DNA of 64,000 bases from Symsagittifera roscoffensis (GCF_963678635.1 NC_087064.1:30595740-30659739), one strand, 5' to 3'; shown: positions 22,601 to 35,458, counted from the stretch's first letter. Notes: a model not told the origin generated them from the letters alone. Program-made: numbers and translations.

Positions 22601-24290
22601 ATAACAAGCTGCCTTTAATTCCCTTTGTATATCCTGCGTTTCTCGTAGTATCGTATCAGCATTTGGACTCGGGCACCATGATGGTTTCATTAACTCCTAC
22701 ACCACCATCAGGCCCGTTCTCAGTAACTCTTTTGAAAAACCGAATCCAAATTCTACTCGGTTATCAGATTTCGGTATGGAAGGTGCAGTCACCTTTTCTT
22801 CCAATGCAAGTCCCAATTTAACTTGTTGACTGGAAATTCATCTTATCGTTGAAATTCTTGACAACTTGAAGAATCTCAGCAACACCGCTTGTTTGTAATC
22901 GAAGTAACAATCACGTATGTCTTCATTGATTAAAGGATTTTATGCCATTCCAACAATTCCCGACACATAGTGGTATGACTTTTTTCTGGTATGTCCACTG
23001 TATTCACTGGACTTCAGCAGTGTCCCCACTGATTCTTTTCTGAGCTTAAGCTCCTTGTTCGAGAATCTTCGGATTTCATCGATCTTCTTCAATGGTTCTA
23101 GTTCTACGGGTTTTTTCATGTTCACCCGCATTGGCTTGCTTTGATGACTGTCCACTAGCGCTTGCAAGAGCAAGGTCTTCGCTTGCTCACTGCCCTGTCT
23201 CAGCATTTTTGCACAAGTATTCGGCGCTGATACCGATATTTGTTCCAACATGAACCGGACGAGACAGAGAGTGTCTCTCCATTTCGCATACTAACATTGC
23301 CGTTTTTGACGTACGGTATCGCTATGATACAGTTTTGGCGTACGGTATTGCATTTAAAGGACGTATCTTCGGAGTAGTTGGCATTTCTTCTTCAAACTGA
23401 CGTAGTATTACTGCTCTCCACGGTAAGCTCGCCAATTGATCCACTTTTTTGCATGCATTTTGGAAGAGACTAACGTTCCATACGCCTTTTGCTTCATCGT
23501 TTTGCCTTGTATAATTTCTTCCAGTTAACATTTCATTATTTTCTAGAGCGATCAGGTGTCCTCTGGCGGAATTCCTGTACTCCATCATTTCCATGTACCC
23601 ATCGGCGGGTTCGTCAATCGAGACGATATCCGATTCTGTCAATCAATTGTAATCCACTGGGGTCAGCTGTCCCTTCCCTTACTGTGATTCATGCATGATG
23701 GTCTAAAGTCCCGTAGGGTACTTTCACCACATTGGCTGAGTAATTCCATTTCTAGGGTAGCCGCAGTCAGAGTGCGGTCACTCCTCTTGGTCTTAAAACT
23801 GGCTGATCCTAATCCTGCCATGAGGATGGGTGGCAACATCGTTACTTCGATCATCTTTCTGGACGTGCCAGGCAATCTGTCATCAACTTGCCCCATATCC
23901 GTGACATTGTCGACACGATTTTGTTTTGCCGAATTGGCAGCCTTTGCTGAAATTTCAGAGTCCACTTTCGTCTTCCCAGTTTTTCTTAACGTCACTTTGT
24001 TGCCCAGTGTCATCTTCATATCGTTGATATTATCAATCACCATTTTCGATCGCATCGTTTTCTTTCGAGTTCTGGACAGGTACCGAATTCCTCGTTGGTT
24101 TCCGGTTGCGTCGCCTTGATCGAAGAGTTAACTTCACTTTCTTCAGTGGCCGAATCAATTACCAATTCGATCATTCTCCCTTCACATTCGTCCAATTTAT
24201 CAAGGATCTCCGGCATCAATGGTCTAATGAGACCTGTTTTCAACATTGACTGGGTCCCGTAGCATTGCACTACTGCCCAGACCTCTTCAA
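22600..24290 (-). pseudogene. ORF2 central remnant, right copy
   Basis: Corresponds to the 528-codon left segment and its upstream linker (about 13,730-15,470). Open pieces at 22,940-23,251, 23,322-23,642, 23,663-24,055 and 24,037-24,270 lie in shifting frames. It confirms that the left segment is a family feature. Function is unknown. Confidence 0.5.
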
Positions 24291-25205
24291 TGAAAGCCTA
24301 TCTGTCCATATTATAGCCTGTTTTGTTTTCATGATCCCTGTGGTGAACTTCGCACTCTTCGTCTGGCAAGGTTCCCAAGAAAGGCTACGCCTTCTATTCT
24401 TCTCCTACGCGGAGAATCCATTATTAGTTTCATTTCAGTGTCTCTGACCTTGCCAGGAAAGCTGCTCTCCGGCAAGTCACGGCTAGGTTCATAAAGGATG
24501 AGGGAGGTTCCAGCGTGGAAGTTCCATCCTCCGCTGGTTCAGTTGTCCCCTTCCAACGTTTCCTTTTCAACTTCATAACCATCCAAGAAATTAAAGTCCA
24601 GGCTTGACACACCACCTGTTGAGGCTTTGTCGTCGTCTTTTCACGCTTGGTCGGGATCCTATTACATCGCTTCTTCCGGTTGACTGTCTACTCCATCCCT
24701 GTCGTCTCGTTTTTCATTTTTTCCTGACCCCGAAGGTCCTTGCTCGTCTTTCATTGTTCCGTCTGGAAACCTCGGCACGACAAGCTTAACAGCTGACTTG
24801 TCTTCGATTTCACCGTGTTTTATCTTGACTTCCTCACAGCCGAAGGGTGCTAGAGCAGTCGTAGTCAGCTAAGCTTCCACTTTTCGCTAATTCTAGCTTC
24901 ACACTCATCACGATTAATGTGGCTTCGCGCAATTCCGCCTTGCCTCTCATGAAGTTGGCGCCAGGTCCAACTTGGCCCATTCTTCCTCGAATCTTCCAGA
25001 TTTCGGAGTGGCCGCATTGCTCATCCTTCTCCTCGTCCACTCATTCGCATATGCAAACTGCGTGTATTGCAGCACGGCAGCTTTTCTGCCCACGAAGCAC
25101 GGGTCATTTATTCGGAGAACTTTGCCATCCTTCTTTCATTGGTTTCGAAGGCTCTCAATCTAGGAGTGTGCACTACGGAGTCTGCTCCGGGGAACATCTT
25201 GCAAA
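24291..25205 (-). pseudogene. ORF2 linker remnant, right copy
   Basis: Counterpart of left positions of about 12,840-13,700, with short pieces at 24,430-24,615 and 24,834-25,040. It is heavily frameshifted and no domain is visible. Confidence 0.4.
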
Positions 25206-25960
25206 TTAATGGAAATTCAGGTATTTCTTCTGGCAGCCTTCTATAGTCACCCAATCTTCATTTTCTTTTCTCACCTTCTGGTATAGAACTATTAGACAAC
25301 GATTTTTAGTTGTTTCGCCATTCCTTTTGTCATAATGTCTCAAGTTCCGAAGTTTTTGGAACACTTCGATATGCCCTCTATCGACTTCGCCTATTCGGTC
25401 ACGGAAGTGATCATTGAAGTTAACTGCTGTCATATCTGGCTCTGTGCTTTTCACAAACAGTAAGTCTTCACTCATCAACTCGCGTAGCACGTTATTTTCT
25501 GTAATATGCCTTCCTTTAACACGTCCATAACTTCGCCCATGGACTCCAGAATGTCTTTCATCTGGCCACACTGCATCTTCCGCCGTTGTAGGCTCTCTGA
25601 GTCTGCTCAGGTCACCTTCATTATGCAGGTGATCATTGATGCCAGCGAACAAGATTGTAATCGGAATCATCTCGGTTTGTCGTTGAACCCCGATCACCAT
25701 TGATAGGGATTGCATGTAATCCAGGTCGATTCCCGCCAACATTATTACGTCGGGCCAGAAAAAAGACTTAGAGGTATGCACGAAGTCCCAGCTCGCAATC
25801 ACGAATTCTTTGCTCTCCTCATTTCCGCTTTGTCATACGCTATGAAGATGGTCTCGTCTATTCGAAATTGCAACTCACCGTATCTTTCAGCATCACCTTC
25901 TTGGGTTACCGTCTTCAGATATGCTCCATCTTTCACATCTTACCATCTTGCCCCGTCGTT
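25206..25960 (-). pseudogene. ORF2 remnant with internal deletion, right copy
   Basis: The open stretch 25,206-25,802 joins sequence matching left 10,930-11,170 directly to sequence matching left 12,560-12,830. About 1.4 kb is therefore missing. The first part keeps the GIND motif of the possible second SGNH-like fold. The ORF is a deletion artefact and should not be read as a gene. Confidence 0.6.
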
Positions 25961-27180
25961 GTTCTAGTGGTCAAAACTCCTCCTGGTCTCTCTTCTCTGT
26001 TGTGCTCACTATGATTCATTCTTACTTCCTGCAAAAGTCTGGCATTCACGGGACCCATGGTGATATTTAATGTTTACGTAGAGCTGAAGTTAATTCCGGC
26101 TGCTATCAACCAGTCAACTCCCACGATCGAGTACAGTTCATTTACCGATACCTTTGCACCCTTTAGCATTCTCATCGCATCCGCGGCAAATCTTACTGTC
26201 TGAAGGTTCACCTTCCTCAGATCTTGTTTGTAAATATGCCAGGTGGACGGTATCGCTCCTCCCTGTTTGTACTCGTCGTCGTCTCTGATCTGGACGTGCC
26301 TGAGGTCGTTTCCACCGCTTGATTAACTGGTCTTAAGCATCGTCGGGGACCAAGAGTCGTCCTCACTGGTGTCTCCCCTAGTCGATCCAATACATCTGAC
26401 CTCTGTTCTCGCTCGCTCGAGCTCTGCAGCACTTGTGACACGGCTGGGACTGATCCCAGGCGGGTCTCCAGATTAGAAGGCACAAACGTCGAAATCGTCG
26501 GTGCGTTCGTCGCTTCTTCTGTTCTGAGTACTCTCGTGTCGAAAAAATCAACTACCAACTCGTACAATTGCTCCTGGAAGACACGGTTCATCCAGCCTTG
26601 TCCTTTTATACTGTCAAAGTGTATCGCATTAGTAGTAAATCTTGCCTGGTCCAGATAACTCAGTTCATGTTCCATCAAATCCATCAGGATCATTCGTCCA
26701 CCCATGTGACTTGCCAGATTTCGCACGATGTTGTTTCATCTAACAACACTTTCATTGTGTCTGCTTCTTGTGGACGATTGTTTTCTCGTGCTCATCGGTA
26801 TGGTGCAAATGGTCAGTACCGCGCACCGGATTTTTTGCCACAGTGTGGTAAGCAGGCACACCAGCATTGACTCCTACTGAGCTTCTTCTGCATCCGAACT
26901 CTTGGAAGTTTTGTTTGTGCCTATTAGAATCAAAATGTCCACACTTCTTCCCGCTTTCATCAGTTCCACCATCCGAAACAATTGGGCTGCTGTGACGCCT
27001 CCGAACTCAATCACCATAATGATCCACGAGGTTCTCAGGTTTAGCAAAACTCTCATTAGACTATCGCCCAATATCCTATGCGACGTTCCAAGAGGCGGTT
27101 GCTGCATGGTTATTGCTGGAATCCACGTCGATCGGTTGAATCATGCTTGCATATCCGTTCCGGGACTCCTGTGAAGCTGT
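25961..27180 (-). pseudogene. SGNH/GDSL hydrolase-like domain remnant, right copy
   Basis: ILGDSL (block I) lies in the ORF 26,874-27,107 along with IGTN (block III). The block V region, IHFDS with Asn where the left copy has Asp, lies in the ORF 26,217-26,726. A stop and a frameshift separate the two. Retention in both copies shows that the domain belongs to the family. This copy is inactive. Confidence 0.65.
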
Positions 27181-28201
27181 TTCTAATTTGATCGTTTTTC
27201 TGTATATCAAATACACGCAACACTTTCTTCCAGGTCAATTCTCTTGTCTTCCTGTCCGAGGTTCTTCAGGTTTTCACAGTTTTGGCCACGGTAGCAGCTC
27301 CTGTTATCTATATTACTTGCGAGGAGAGCTCCACACTGCCAGTATCATCGGTTTTTCTATTCGATGATGCTGGCTATACTTTTTCTATTTTCTATTCACC
27401 CCAGAACCTGGCACACTCCTGTTGGCCACGAGTCGGCCAGTGGTTTCCCCCAGCTGTTGCATGTTTCGTTCCACGACCGGATCACCCAGGGTGTCACTTG
27501 GATCCGGGATCGTCACTCTACCGGGCGCTGCTGGGGTTTGCACTTCTGTTGTTTGGCTTAGTTCGCGAGGCGTCTGAAGCTCCATCGGGAACTGCCGACG
27601 AGGAACACTCCCTGTGGGTAATGATCACTCCACTGCGGTCGCTAATCTTGCCTCAAGCGTTCTATCTCCTCTCCCTGTTTCTTGTTGCAATCTCGAACAG
27701 TCTCTTTCACATATCCCTATCTTCTTCAGTTCTGAGCAAGGTCTTTCTCATCCGCTCCAGTTCGTCTTTCATCGCGTTCAGATCTTTCCTTGTTTCATTC
27801 GTTTGGACTTCTTCTTCTACTCTCGCACTTCTCCGCAACCAAGGCCTAGGCTTGGTCGGAAGAGGCATTTCACCTGGTTGGTAGGTCCTTGAACTTGCTA
27901 ATCGAGGCTCGTTCGCCAACTCACTTCCTGAGAGTGCCCCGTTTCTCCACCTCATTACCCTCATGTTTAGGCGGTCTAACACACCTTGTTGTCCATAAGC
28001 GGCCATCAATAAGACTTCCGTGGGGCGGTCCCCACGGTTATCATGCCCCAAGATATTCGTTAAGGCGGTCAGCAACATGACTACCTCTGGGTCCTCCAGA
28101 GCGAAGTCTCGTTTCATCAGCCGACGATAGATCGCATCTATCACCGGTCCTACATAGTCTTCTGCAAGGTCCATTAACTCATTCAGGTCTAAGTTATCCA
28201 T
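27181..28201 (-). pseudogene. ORF2 N-terminus, right copy
   Basis: The ORF 27,707-28,201 starts with an ATG equivalent to the left 8,312 and reads through the point where the left copy lost a base. It includes the charged coiled-coil-like stretch near 27,710-27,810. A further piece, 27,385-27,585, continues the Thr/Pro-rich part. This copy best shows the true start of ORF2. Confidence 0.6.
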
Positions 28202-28560
28202 TTCGTATGTTTCGATTTAGATTATCTTTATTTGCCATTGAAAGTTGATGAGTAATTAAACGATCAATCAGAAGCTAGAAAAAAGGTCACGACTATCACA
28301 TCTGTCAAAAAAAAATTGATTTAAAAACAGTCAAATAAGAAGATTTTGATCTTAAGATAAAAAAATCAATTCAGTTCTAAAATCTTGGAAATTGATCTAA
28401 GAGTTGACAGTCCACACTTTGGACCTATTCCTAAAATTATTGTTTGAGTATTCGTGGTCACTAACCCTTCCAAACCCGAGATCCTAATAACATAACAATA
28501 AAATACACTACACATAACACAAAACATACTCGACCTAAACTCAGCCTTTACTCAGTATTT
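28202..28560 (-). other. Gap before ORF2, right copy
   Basis: Noncoding counterpart of 7,926-8,311, with the candidate splice acceptor at 28,276-28,275. Nothing else is seen. Confidence 0.4.
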
Positions 28561-29250
28561 CTTATGTAGATACACTTCTATGTTAGTATCAGAAAAGATA
28601 ACATGTATCAGCGCATACATCTGGCGAGGATGCAGTCGTCCTCTGTTTGGGTCGTACACTGGAAGCGATAGTTATTTCACCTCCCTTTCCACTAAGAAGT
28701 CTCTCAGTCTCCTTAGGGACAGAACCAAATCTTCAGGGACCACATGCTGCTTTCCTGGTCTTTGATTCCATAAAAATTCTTTGTTTTTATATTCTCTCTG
28801 AAAGTCTGCGGTTGACGCTGTTCTAAAAGTCATATCCGCGGTGATCGCTATCGCACATGTCCTATTTTATCTGTTAGTATTATGCTGCTTGAGTACTCAT
28901 TTGGCAAGCTAAAATATGACTCCACTTCTCTACCTATGTCTGGCTTACTACTCTACAAGGGTCTTCATTTGTTTCGGCCTCTAGGTCACCTGTTTCTCTT
29001 TTTTTTTATTAAACTTTTTCATTAATAATTTTTCGGTGTGGGTAAGTCTTACCCCTACTTCCCGGATTAAAATATCAACCGACATCCCCGTCGATCGCAT
29101 ACCGGATATTAAGTTAAGATTGGACGCAGGATTGAGCAGTTGCCCTTCCTGGCCTGCCCAGGAAGGATCCTTTTTGTCATTCTTAATGTATTTTTTTGCT
29201 CTCGCTGTCTACGTCCTGAATCGTGACACTGGTTTCTTTTGGGTCTGATG
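28561..29250 (-). pseudogene. Macro-domain-like module remnant, right copy
   Basis: Matches left 7,119-7,925 in inverted order but is broken by several frameshifts. Near 29,240-29,275 the Pol tail (LEWLNE) continues in frame into the module start (MTSDP). In the left copy a small insertion and TGA separate them. This is the best evidence that the module was the Pol C-terminus. Confidence 0.6.
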
Positions 29251-30565
29251 TCATTTCGTTCAACCACTCTAAGACGCGCAGGTTCGTTAATTCTTGTTAG
29301 TACGCCTGCTGTTGCTCTTCGTCAAACTCCACTTCAGGTTTAGACTGATGGTCGATCCATTCATTGTCTTGGTCATCGACGATGTCGATATCTTGTGATG
29401 TTGGTATCTCTTCTAGACCCACCAGTTCCTCCAGTATCTTTTTCAGGTCTATGCTCTCCACTACGAAGTCGTCTCTACAAGGGTTAGTTTTCTTTACAAG
29501 TCTTGTCCTGTCACTCTATCTTGTTTCCATTGTAAAGAGTAGATCCGTTTCCAGGTTCTTGGGAACCTCTATCTGCTCGATATTTTCCCAGACTTTTTCT
29601 GCGTATGGTAAGGTTTCCTCATCTGTCTCAATTTTTTCATTGGAATACAGGTCCAACGGCGGACTTGTCTTTTCTTCTAGAATCTCATTCCCATCCTTCT
29701 TTTACTTCAGTGACCCCGCAAGCAGGGTCCATCATCAGACAATTGCCCTCCCCATGTCTTCAGGTATACGACAGTCGTCTGTGGATGAGTTGTGTGGCTT
29801 AATGTTCTTAAAATGCTCGGCGGGTACTCATTCAAACCTTTTCCTTGCCTCGCCTGGGCTTGTTGCGTAATGCGTCTGCATAAGTCGTTCAGCTCTTGCT
29901 GATGCCTGATCACGTCCCTTACATAGATTTGTGGCCATGTTTTCTTTCCTTCATACTCTCAAAAAGAAAGTCAAAGATAAAGACTTTTCATCTCCAGTCA
30001 ACATCATGTTCGAACTAATTACTGTGGTGAAATGTTGCGTGCTGTAATAAGCTCCCATCAGTTGTGGAAGATATCTATCCCAATCAGTCATTTATCGGGA
30101 ACAGTACACCCGCAACATGGACACCAGAGTCCGGTTTTGTCTTTATACCAAGCCCTTTGTTTGTAGATGAAAGGTCGTAGAATGAGCCTGAGCTACTTGA
30201 AAACGTCTCATGAGCTCCTTTGTAAGTTCTTCAACGAAAGATATCCCATTGACCGATTGGAATGTCATTCAACATCTATGTCTTGCTATCCACGCATCGA
30301 TCAGATGATCGCATGTCTCTTCGGCTGAGGCAGTTGTGCAGGGCAGGGCCTCTGCATACTTTGTTTTGTGATCGATCTTCACCAGGATCTGGTTGTAGCC
30401 ACTGCCTGTCATGCTTATCTTCTGATGATCGATCTGTACCACTTCATTGAATTCGGATGACTCTATTGACTGCAATGAAAATAGCAATTTCCAGGGATTA
30501 TTAACCTGTTGGCATGAGAGACATGCTGTTACCCACTTATCGCATAATTTTTTCATTCCAGGTCA
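29251..30565 (-). pseudogene. Integrase and tail remnant, right copy
   Basis: The ORF 30,269-30,556 covers the end of the zinc finger (CLSC) and the first catalytic block (QIDH). The following block again reads QSVNG (near 30,255), with Val for Asp as in the left copy. Near 29,800-29,830 the sequence jumps to a later tail region, deleting the GPF-motif segment. Nonfunctional. Confidence 0.7.
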
Positions 30566-32150
30566 TTAGAAGCGTTTCAAGATGCTCTGGTATACTTTAT
30601 CGATTCCCTGTTGGCCCATCTGATCATGCGACCTGAATGAAAGTTCTGTCTGATAAAGTTGCGGAAAGACATTCGCGTTGTTTTTGTACAGGACCTTGTC
30701 CTCTTCTCTCCTGTTGCAAGCCAAAATCCCACCCTTGTTCAGATACAACCTCCCCTTTTTCTGCATATAGTATTGTCTCAAGATTCGGTAAGTATCCTCT
30801 TTCAGATCTCCTTTGTCTGAAGACCCATTTTCTATCCACCTTTTCAAGTTATTTGTCATGCCGTCATTTCTCGGCGCTCCTAATAAGTCCAAGAGTCTGT
30901 ATCTCGCCTTCAAGTATGTCGTCATGACCCTCAAGTAACTGTTTAGCTCATCGGGCTGATGCATATCATCTTCCATCTTTTCGCATCAAATCTTGGCCAA
31001 TGGCTCTGTTTCTTGTGTAAACGGTTGAAGGACAGTCCTGACTGCTTCCTTCTGTGGTATTAGGTTCATCGAACGTCTCGATAACGCTATTATTTGCAGT
31101 TCATCTGCTGCGTTATCTAAGGTTTCTCCGCTCGGGATCAGGTAGCGATCACTTTCAGGGTCTTGTACACTTCCCTGTTCAAGTCTCTTGCTCGAGTCTC
31201 CACTAGCAATGTGTGGATTTCTAACTTTGATAATTCTGATCCTGTGCTCGAGTTCCTGTCTGAGTAGTTATCAATCTCTGATTTCCTTGAGGTGTTATCA
31301 ACAGATGAGTCTGCCGTGGAACAGGTTTCAGGGCATTTTTTAATGCGCACATCTACTCATCCATCCAAACTCCCCGGACAAAACTTTATCCGTCTGGTCT
31401 TGTTCCTTTACCGGGCCATTTTCTTCGATATCCGACTCCACGGACAAATTCTCTTGATCCGGTTTTTCGATTCATTTTCTATCCATTCTTTTTCAGGGTC
31501 CTCAAAGGTGACAGTCTTCTTTTTCGTTCCGATCTCTGCTTCTTTTGTTTTCGTATGATGTTTTCAGCAAAACGCTTTGATGAATCGAGGACACAAGTTG
31601 CTGAGCTACCGTCCTACAGTCCCTTTCGTTTTCTTGATGTTGGTTTCTTGATGGTTTTATCCGTATTTTCTCACTGACGGTCAGCGATGCCATGGCTGCT
31701 GCCCATTCGGGGTCATCTCTAGTCACTTCTCTCTCCAACAATTCACTCAGCATCCGCATCACTTGTGGTGTAACCTGCATCGTTTTATCTAGCAAGGAGA
31801 GGCTGTTCATATTCACACGAGAGAGTTGCTGCTGGACCAGGTTCAAACGTAGCAACAGATCCAAGGGCTCCGGGTCCCTTTTGGTTAAAATATTTACTTC
31901 TGTTGCTTTCTCCACTAGTAATTCTGGCTGTCCCGGAATTGGATGTGCTGACTTGTCTAACCATCTCGTCAAGGGAAATGCTTCATAAGTCTCGTTGCCT
32001 AGAAACGAGAATCCTTCCTTGATTTCCGTTTGATTGGCCTGCTTCTGCTCCAGACTTTCATAAAACTCAATCTTCTTACTGAGGCTGTCAGCATTTTGGT
32101 GCTTGCCATGCATCCTGTGCTCGATTATCATGTGGTAGCCATCCAACCTG
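30566..32150 (-). pseudogene. RNase H-integrase spacer remnant, right copy
   Basis: Pieces at 30,566-30,976, 31,138-31,350 and 31,502-32,146 match the left spacer at 3,641-5,003 and the start of the integrase finger. The Ser/Asp-rich acidic stretch is conserved near 31,200-31,330. No domain is recognised. Confidence 0.6.
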
Positions 32151-33310
32151 ACTATCCAACGACCAGTTTAACTCTGGTCCATCGAATACGTTTTTAACCA
32201 GGATAGGGCTCTGTTATCCACACGCAACTTGGAAGGAGCGCTCCCCAAGTATGCGCGGTACTTCTCCACGAACGTGTCTACCGCAAACGTTTCTGCTTTT
32301 GGTGCACCATGCTTCATTTCAGTGTCGCTAAACACTTTACTGCCATATGCAAGGGGACGGACAACTGTTCCCCCATTCCATTCTTGCTCCTGATGCAGTA
32401 TTCCTGAAATGGCGACCACTGAAACATCAGTGTCGAGAACGTACATGCCTTCCTCCGTGGGCATGCCTAGCAATGGTGCTTCGCACACTTTCCGTTTTAT
32501 ATTCTCGAAAACTTCCTGAGCTCTTTCATTACATTCGAATTTTTTCCTTTGTTGCGCATTAATTGCTGCATTGGGTACACCTTATCTGCGTATCCCTTTA
32601 TGAACTTGCGGTAATAATTTGCATTCCCAGGAAATTCATGAGCTGTGTGTCCGTTTGGGGGCCTCTCATGTTAGCGCGACCTCCACCGATGTCTGTCGAT
32701 GTGATCTGTCAAGGTGAGTGTCGCTATGACCACGTCATCCAAGTAGCACATCACGAGATTCCCGTACTTCCTCGTTATCCCGGTCACAGCCTGAGCCATC
32801 AGTCTTTGAAAAGTCGTCGTGGCATTGCACAAGCCGAAGGGCATACTCTTCCACTGGAATAAGCCGAGTTCACATGCAAACCCAGTCTTTTCTCTGTCCT
32901 TTTCCATCAGAAGTACCTACCAGAAGGCATAACCCAGATCCAGTGTAGTGAAAAACTTGGCATCGCCTAGTTTTGAGAGGCTCTCGTCAATGCTTTGTAT
33001 TGAGTAAGCGTCCTTTCTGGTCACCGCGTTCAGGTAGCGAAAGTCGCAACAGAATCTTAGCTATCCCCCTTTCTTTTTAGCCATGACAACTCCACAAGCC
33101 CAAGGTGACTTTGAGGGTTCTATTATGTCGTATTCGAGCAAGATTTCTATTTCCGCTCGGCATGCTTCTAATTTTATTGGTGTCATGCGCCTCGCGCCCT
33201 CCCTGTTCGCTTTCGTACTCGACCAAATAACAACAACCAATATCCGCCTTATGTTTCCAAAAAACGTCCGCTTTTTAAACTCCGAAGTAAGTTTGACCAT
33301 TGTTTGGTTT
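32151..33310 (-). pseudogene. RT and RNase H remnant, right copy, truncated at N-terminus
   Basis: The ORFs 33,061-33,300, 32,671-32,907 and 32,168-32,488 carry the RT N-terminal region, PFGLCNA, a catalytic YLDD near 32,740, and RNase H DTDVS near 32,430. Similarity to the left copy ends near 33,300-33,376. The missing gag and protease indicate 5' truncation or a later rearrangement. Confidence 0.8.
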
Positions 33311-33439
33311 CACCACCTTTTTGCTGCATTTTTTTTACAGAAATCACTCAGGTTTTGTTTAAGTTGTCTTACTTAAAAATCTGACAGGGTCGGAGCGAAC
33401 TAGGATTTTCTAAAATTTCAAAAAAAAATTAAGATATTT

Positions 33440-33790
33440 TTCCGGATTCGGACCCAAATTGCATAGTCGCGCCGAGAGTTTGAGTCTGGAAAGTCAGGAC
33501 ATAAAGTCTGGAAAGTCTGGACATGAGTAGCGCCAAGGGTCGCGCCGCATCCGTATTTCGACCCAAATTGCATAGTCGCGCCGAGAGTTTGAGTCTGGAA
33601 AGTCTGGACACAAGGTCTGGAAAGTCTGGACATGAGTCTCGCCAAGGGTCGCGCCGCCTTCGGATTTAGACCCAAATGCATAGTCGCACCGAGAATTTGA
33701 GTCTGAAGGTCTAAAAATGAGTCGCGCCGTGGGCCGCGAAAGTCTGGGCATACCAAAATTTGGTCGCGAAATCTGGACACGGGTCCGAAA
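33440..33790. repeat. Three-unit 109-bp tandem repeat
   Basis: GACCCAAAT begins units at 33,451, 33,560 and 33,669, exactly 109 bp apart. The third unit is shorter and more diverged. Each unit contains short AGTCTGGA sub-repeats. The apparent ORFs across it are only a consequence of periodicity. Confidence 0.85.
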
Positions 33791-35458
33791 GTCTAGCCTT
33801 TTCGATGTTCTTCCACGATGAGATCAAAGTTGTTAAGCCATAAGTTTTTAGTGAACTTGCTTATGCACTTCAAAAACTTTCTTTTAACTCGGTCCCCGTT
33901 TAATTGCCCAGTGAATGTTCATATAAAAGCGATAGAAAACAAAAAAAATCATAATGCAATTCATAAAAACTAAATAACAACCATTTGTTTGCAAGAACTT
34001 CGCCCGGCAAAGTTTTCAGTTCACGAGAGTTTGAGACTTCGCAAAGTTTAGCAAAAATTAATCTCATATATCAGTTTACTATAAATGACAGCCGGAAATT
34101 ATCTTTTTTACGAGGGAGTGGCAAAAAAGAAGATTGTATATACGATACGATGATGCGCCCAAACGGTTTCTAAATGTAAAACTTGCAAATTGTGAAGTGG
34201 CCAAAAACAAGTACAAAAGAGGGGCGGGCTTTTGTCAGCAAAATCTCGAAGTAATTGTAAAATTGGATCAATTTTCCGAAAATAGCTCGATGCTTTAAAT
34301 ATAAGTTTTGTTCTCAATAGTTAAAATCAAACCAGCAAATTAGAAGTGCTCCAGGTCTTCGTCTAGGTTCATAATAAAACACCTAAAGCTGTGTGGGGAA
34401 AGGATAATGGGATGCATGTCTGTTGATTTCATAAAAATGGAGGGTGATGCCGTAGGCATTTATGGGCGATCGAAAGGATCGCAAACGGCATTTTGTTCCG
34501 ACCATTGAAACTGGGGAGGAACTTTGTATTCGGGTGTTTCAGTTTTTTTTTTGCTTTTTTGCTTTTTTGTTTTTCACGCAAAATCAGCTACCACAAACAA
34601 TCATCGGACTTGGCTGAGTGATATATCATACCGAAGCCCTTTTAGTCGTGATTCAAATCACACTAAAAATGTCTCAAAATTGTTTCTAGTGTCAAGAAAA
34701 ACAGGTTTGAATTTTTGATCTTTCGTCTTAATTCGAGCGAAAAAAGCAGGCGAGCAGGAAAACAACAGCTGAATTATGCCTAAATTAAGACACACAAACT
34801 TAGTTTTAAGCAAATTAGACTAGTTTTTGGAGTTTTTTCATATTCATTTTGAGTTCCAAATTTTCAAAAATTTTCAAAAGAATCAAAAACTTTCTGCAAA
34901 AAATTAAAAAAAAAAAACTTTTTCTGTTTAGTTTTTCTAGTCATTTTCCGACAAAATTTTTGTCCAGTTTGCTTATATTGCGTCTAAATATCTAATACGC
35001 CTAAATTATATTGTTATGTCAGCTTGTTTTATAACACCAAAAACGGCAGAAAAATACACTAATTTGAAAAAAAATTTCTTAACCGTACTTTTCTAAAGGC
35101 CACAGTAGGAACATTCTGTGCTACTTGTGCAGTAACTGGCTATGCTTGTTGTAATTCGTAAACGGTCAACGTTTATCCTCTGGGATCCCTGCGGGAAGCT
35201 TTTGAAGAATTTTACAAGTAGATTCCCAACCCCTTGGTAGAATTACGGCGGATTTGACCAAAAATTGCTAAGCACACACTGATGATACACACGTTTTTGA
35301 GTAACAAAAGCTAACTTGAACTTCGATGAGCGGTTGTTTATGCTACCGATTTTTTAAAGCTAAATTAGCGCTCATTCAGGCAAATGGAATCTTAAAGTCC
35401 ATTCTTTGATATTTAAAAAAAATCTGATATCGAAAACTTACGCAAATTCATTTTTTTA
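33791..35458. other. Gene-free AT-rich stretch
   Basis: No ORF with coding character is seen. It contains one copy of an interspersed repeat (about 34,480-35,070); the remainder is AT-rich with homopolymer runs. Confidence 0.5.
34480..35070 (+). repeat. Interspersed repeat, copy 1
   Basis: Shares blocks in inverted order with 57,880-58,510, including CATTG followed by an ACTT-GTATTCGGGTGT segment, a TTCGTCTTAATTCG block and a T-rich segment. It has no coding capacity. Ends and class are not resolved. Confidence 0.5.

Larger units (their letters stand above)
19264..33310 (-). mobile_element. Giant Gypsy element, right copy, inverted and 5'-truncated
   Basis: Reading on - from about 33,310, it carries RT, RNase H, spacer, integrase, macro-like remnant, ORF2 remnant, 3' UTR and LTR in the same order as the left copy. 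Gag, protease and the 5' LTR are missing, because similarity stops in the N-terminal RT region. It is diverged from the left copy and more broken, with internal deletions of about 1.4 kb in ORF2 and in the integrase tail. Confidence 0.8.

Noticed and set aside
33418..33780. Three overlapping - strand ORFs with repeated peptide units
   Set aside because: Their repeats follow directly from the 109-bp tandem DNA repeat, whose period leaves frames open; no gene is supported.
33440..33790. Possible CRISPR-like array
   Set aside because: Units are contiguous and similar along their whole length with no unique spacers, and the context is eukaryotic.
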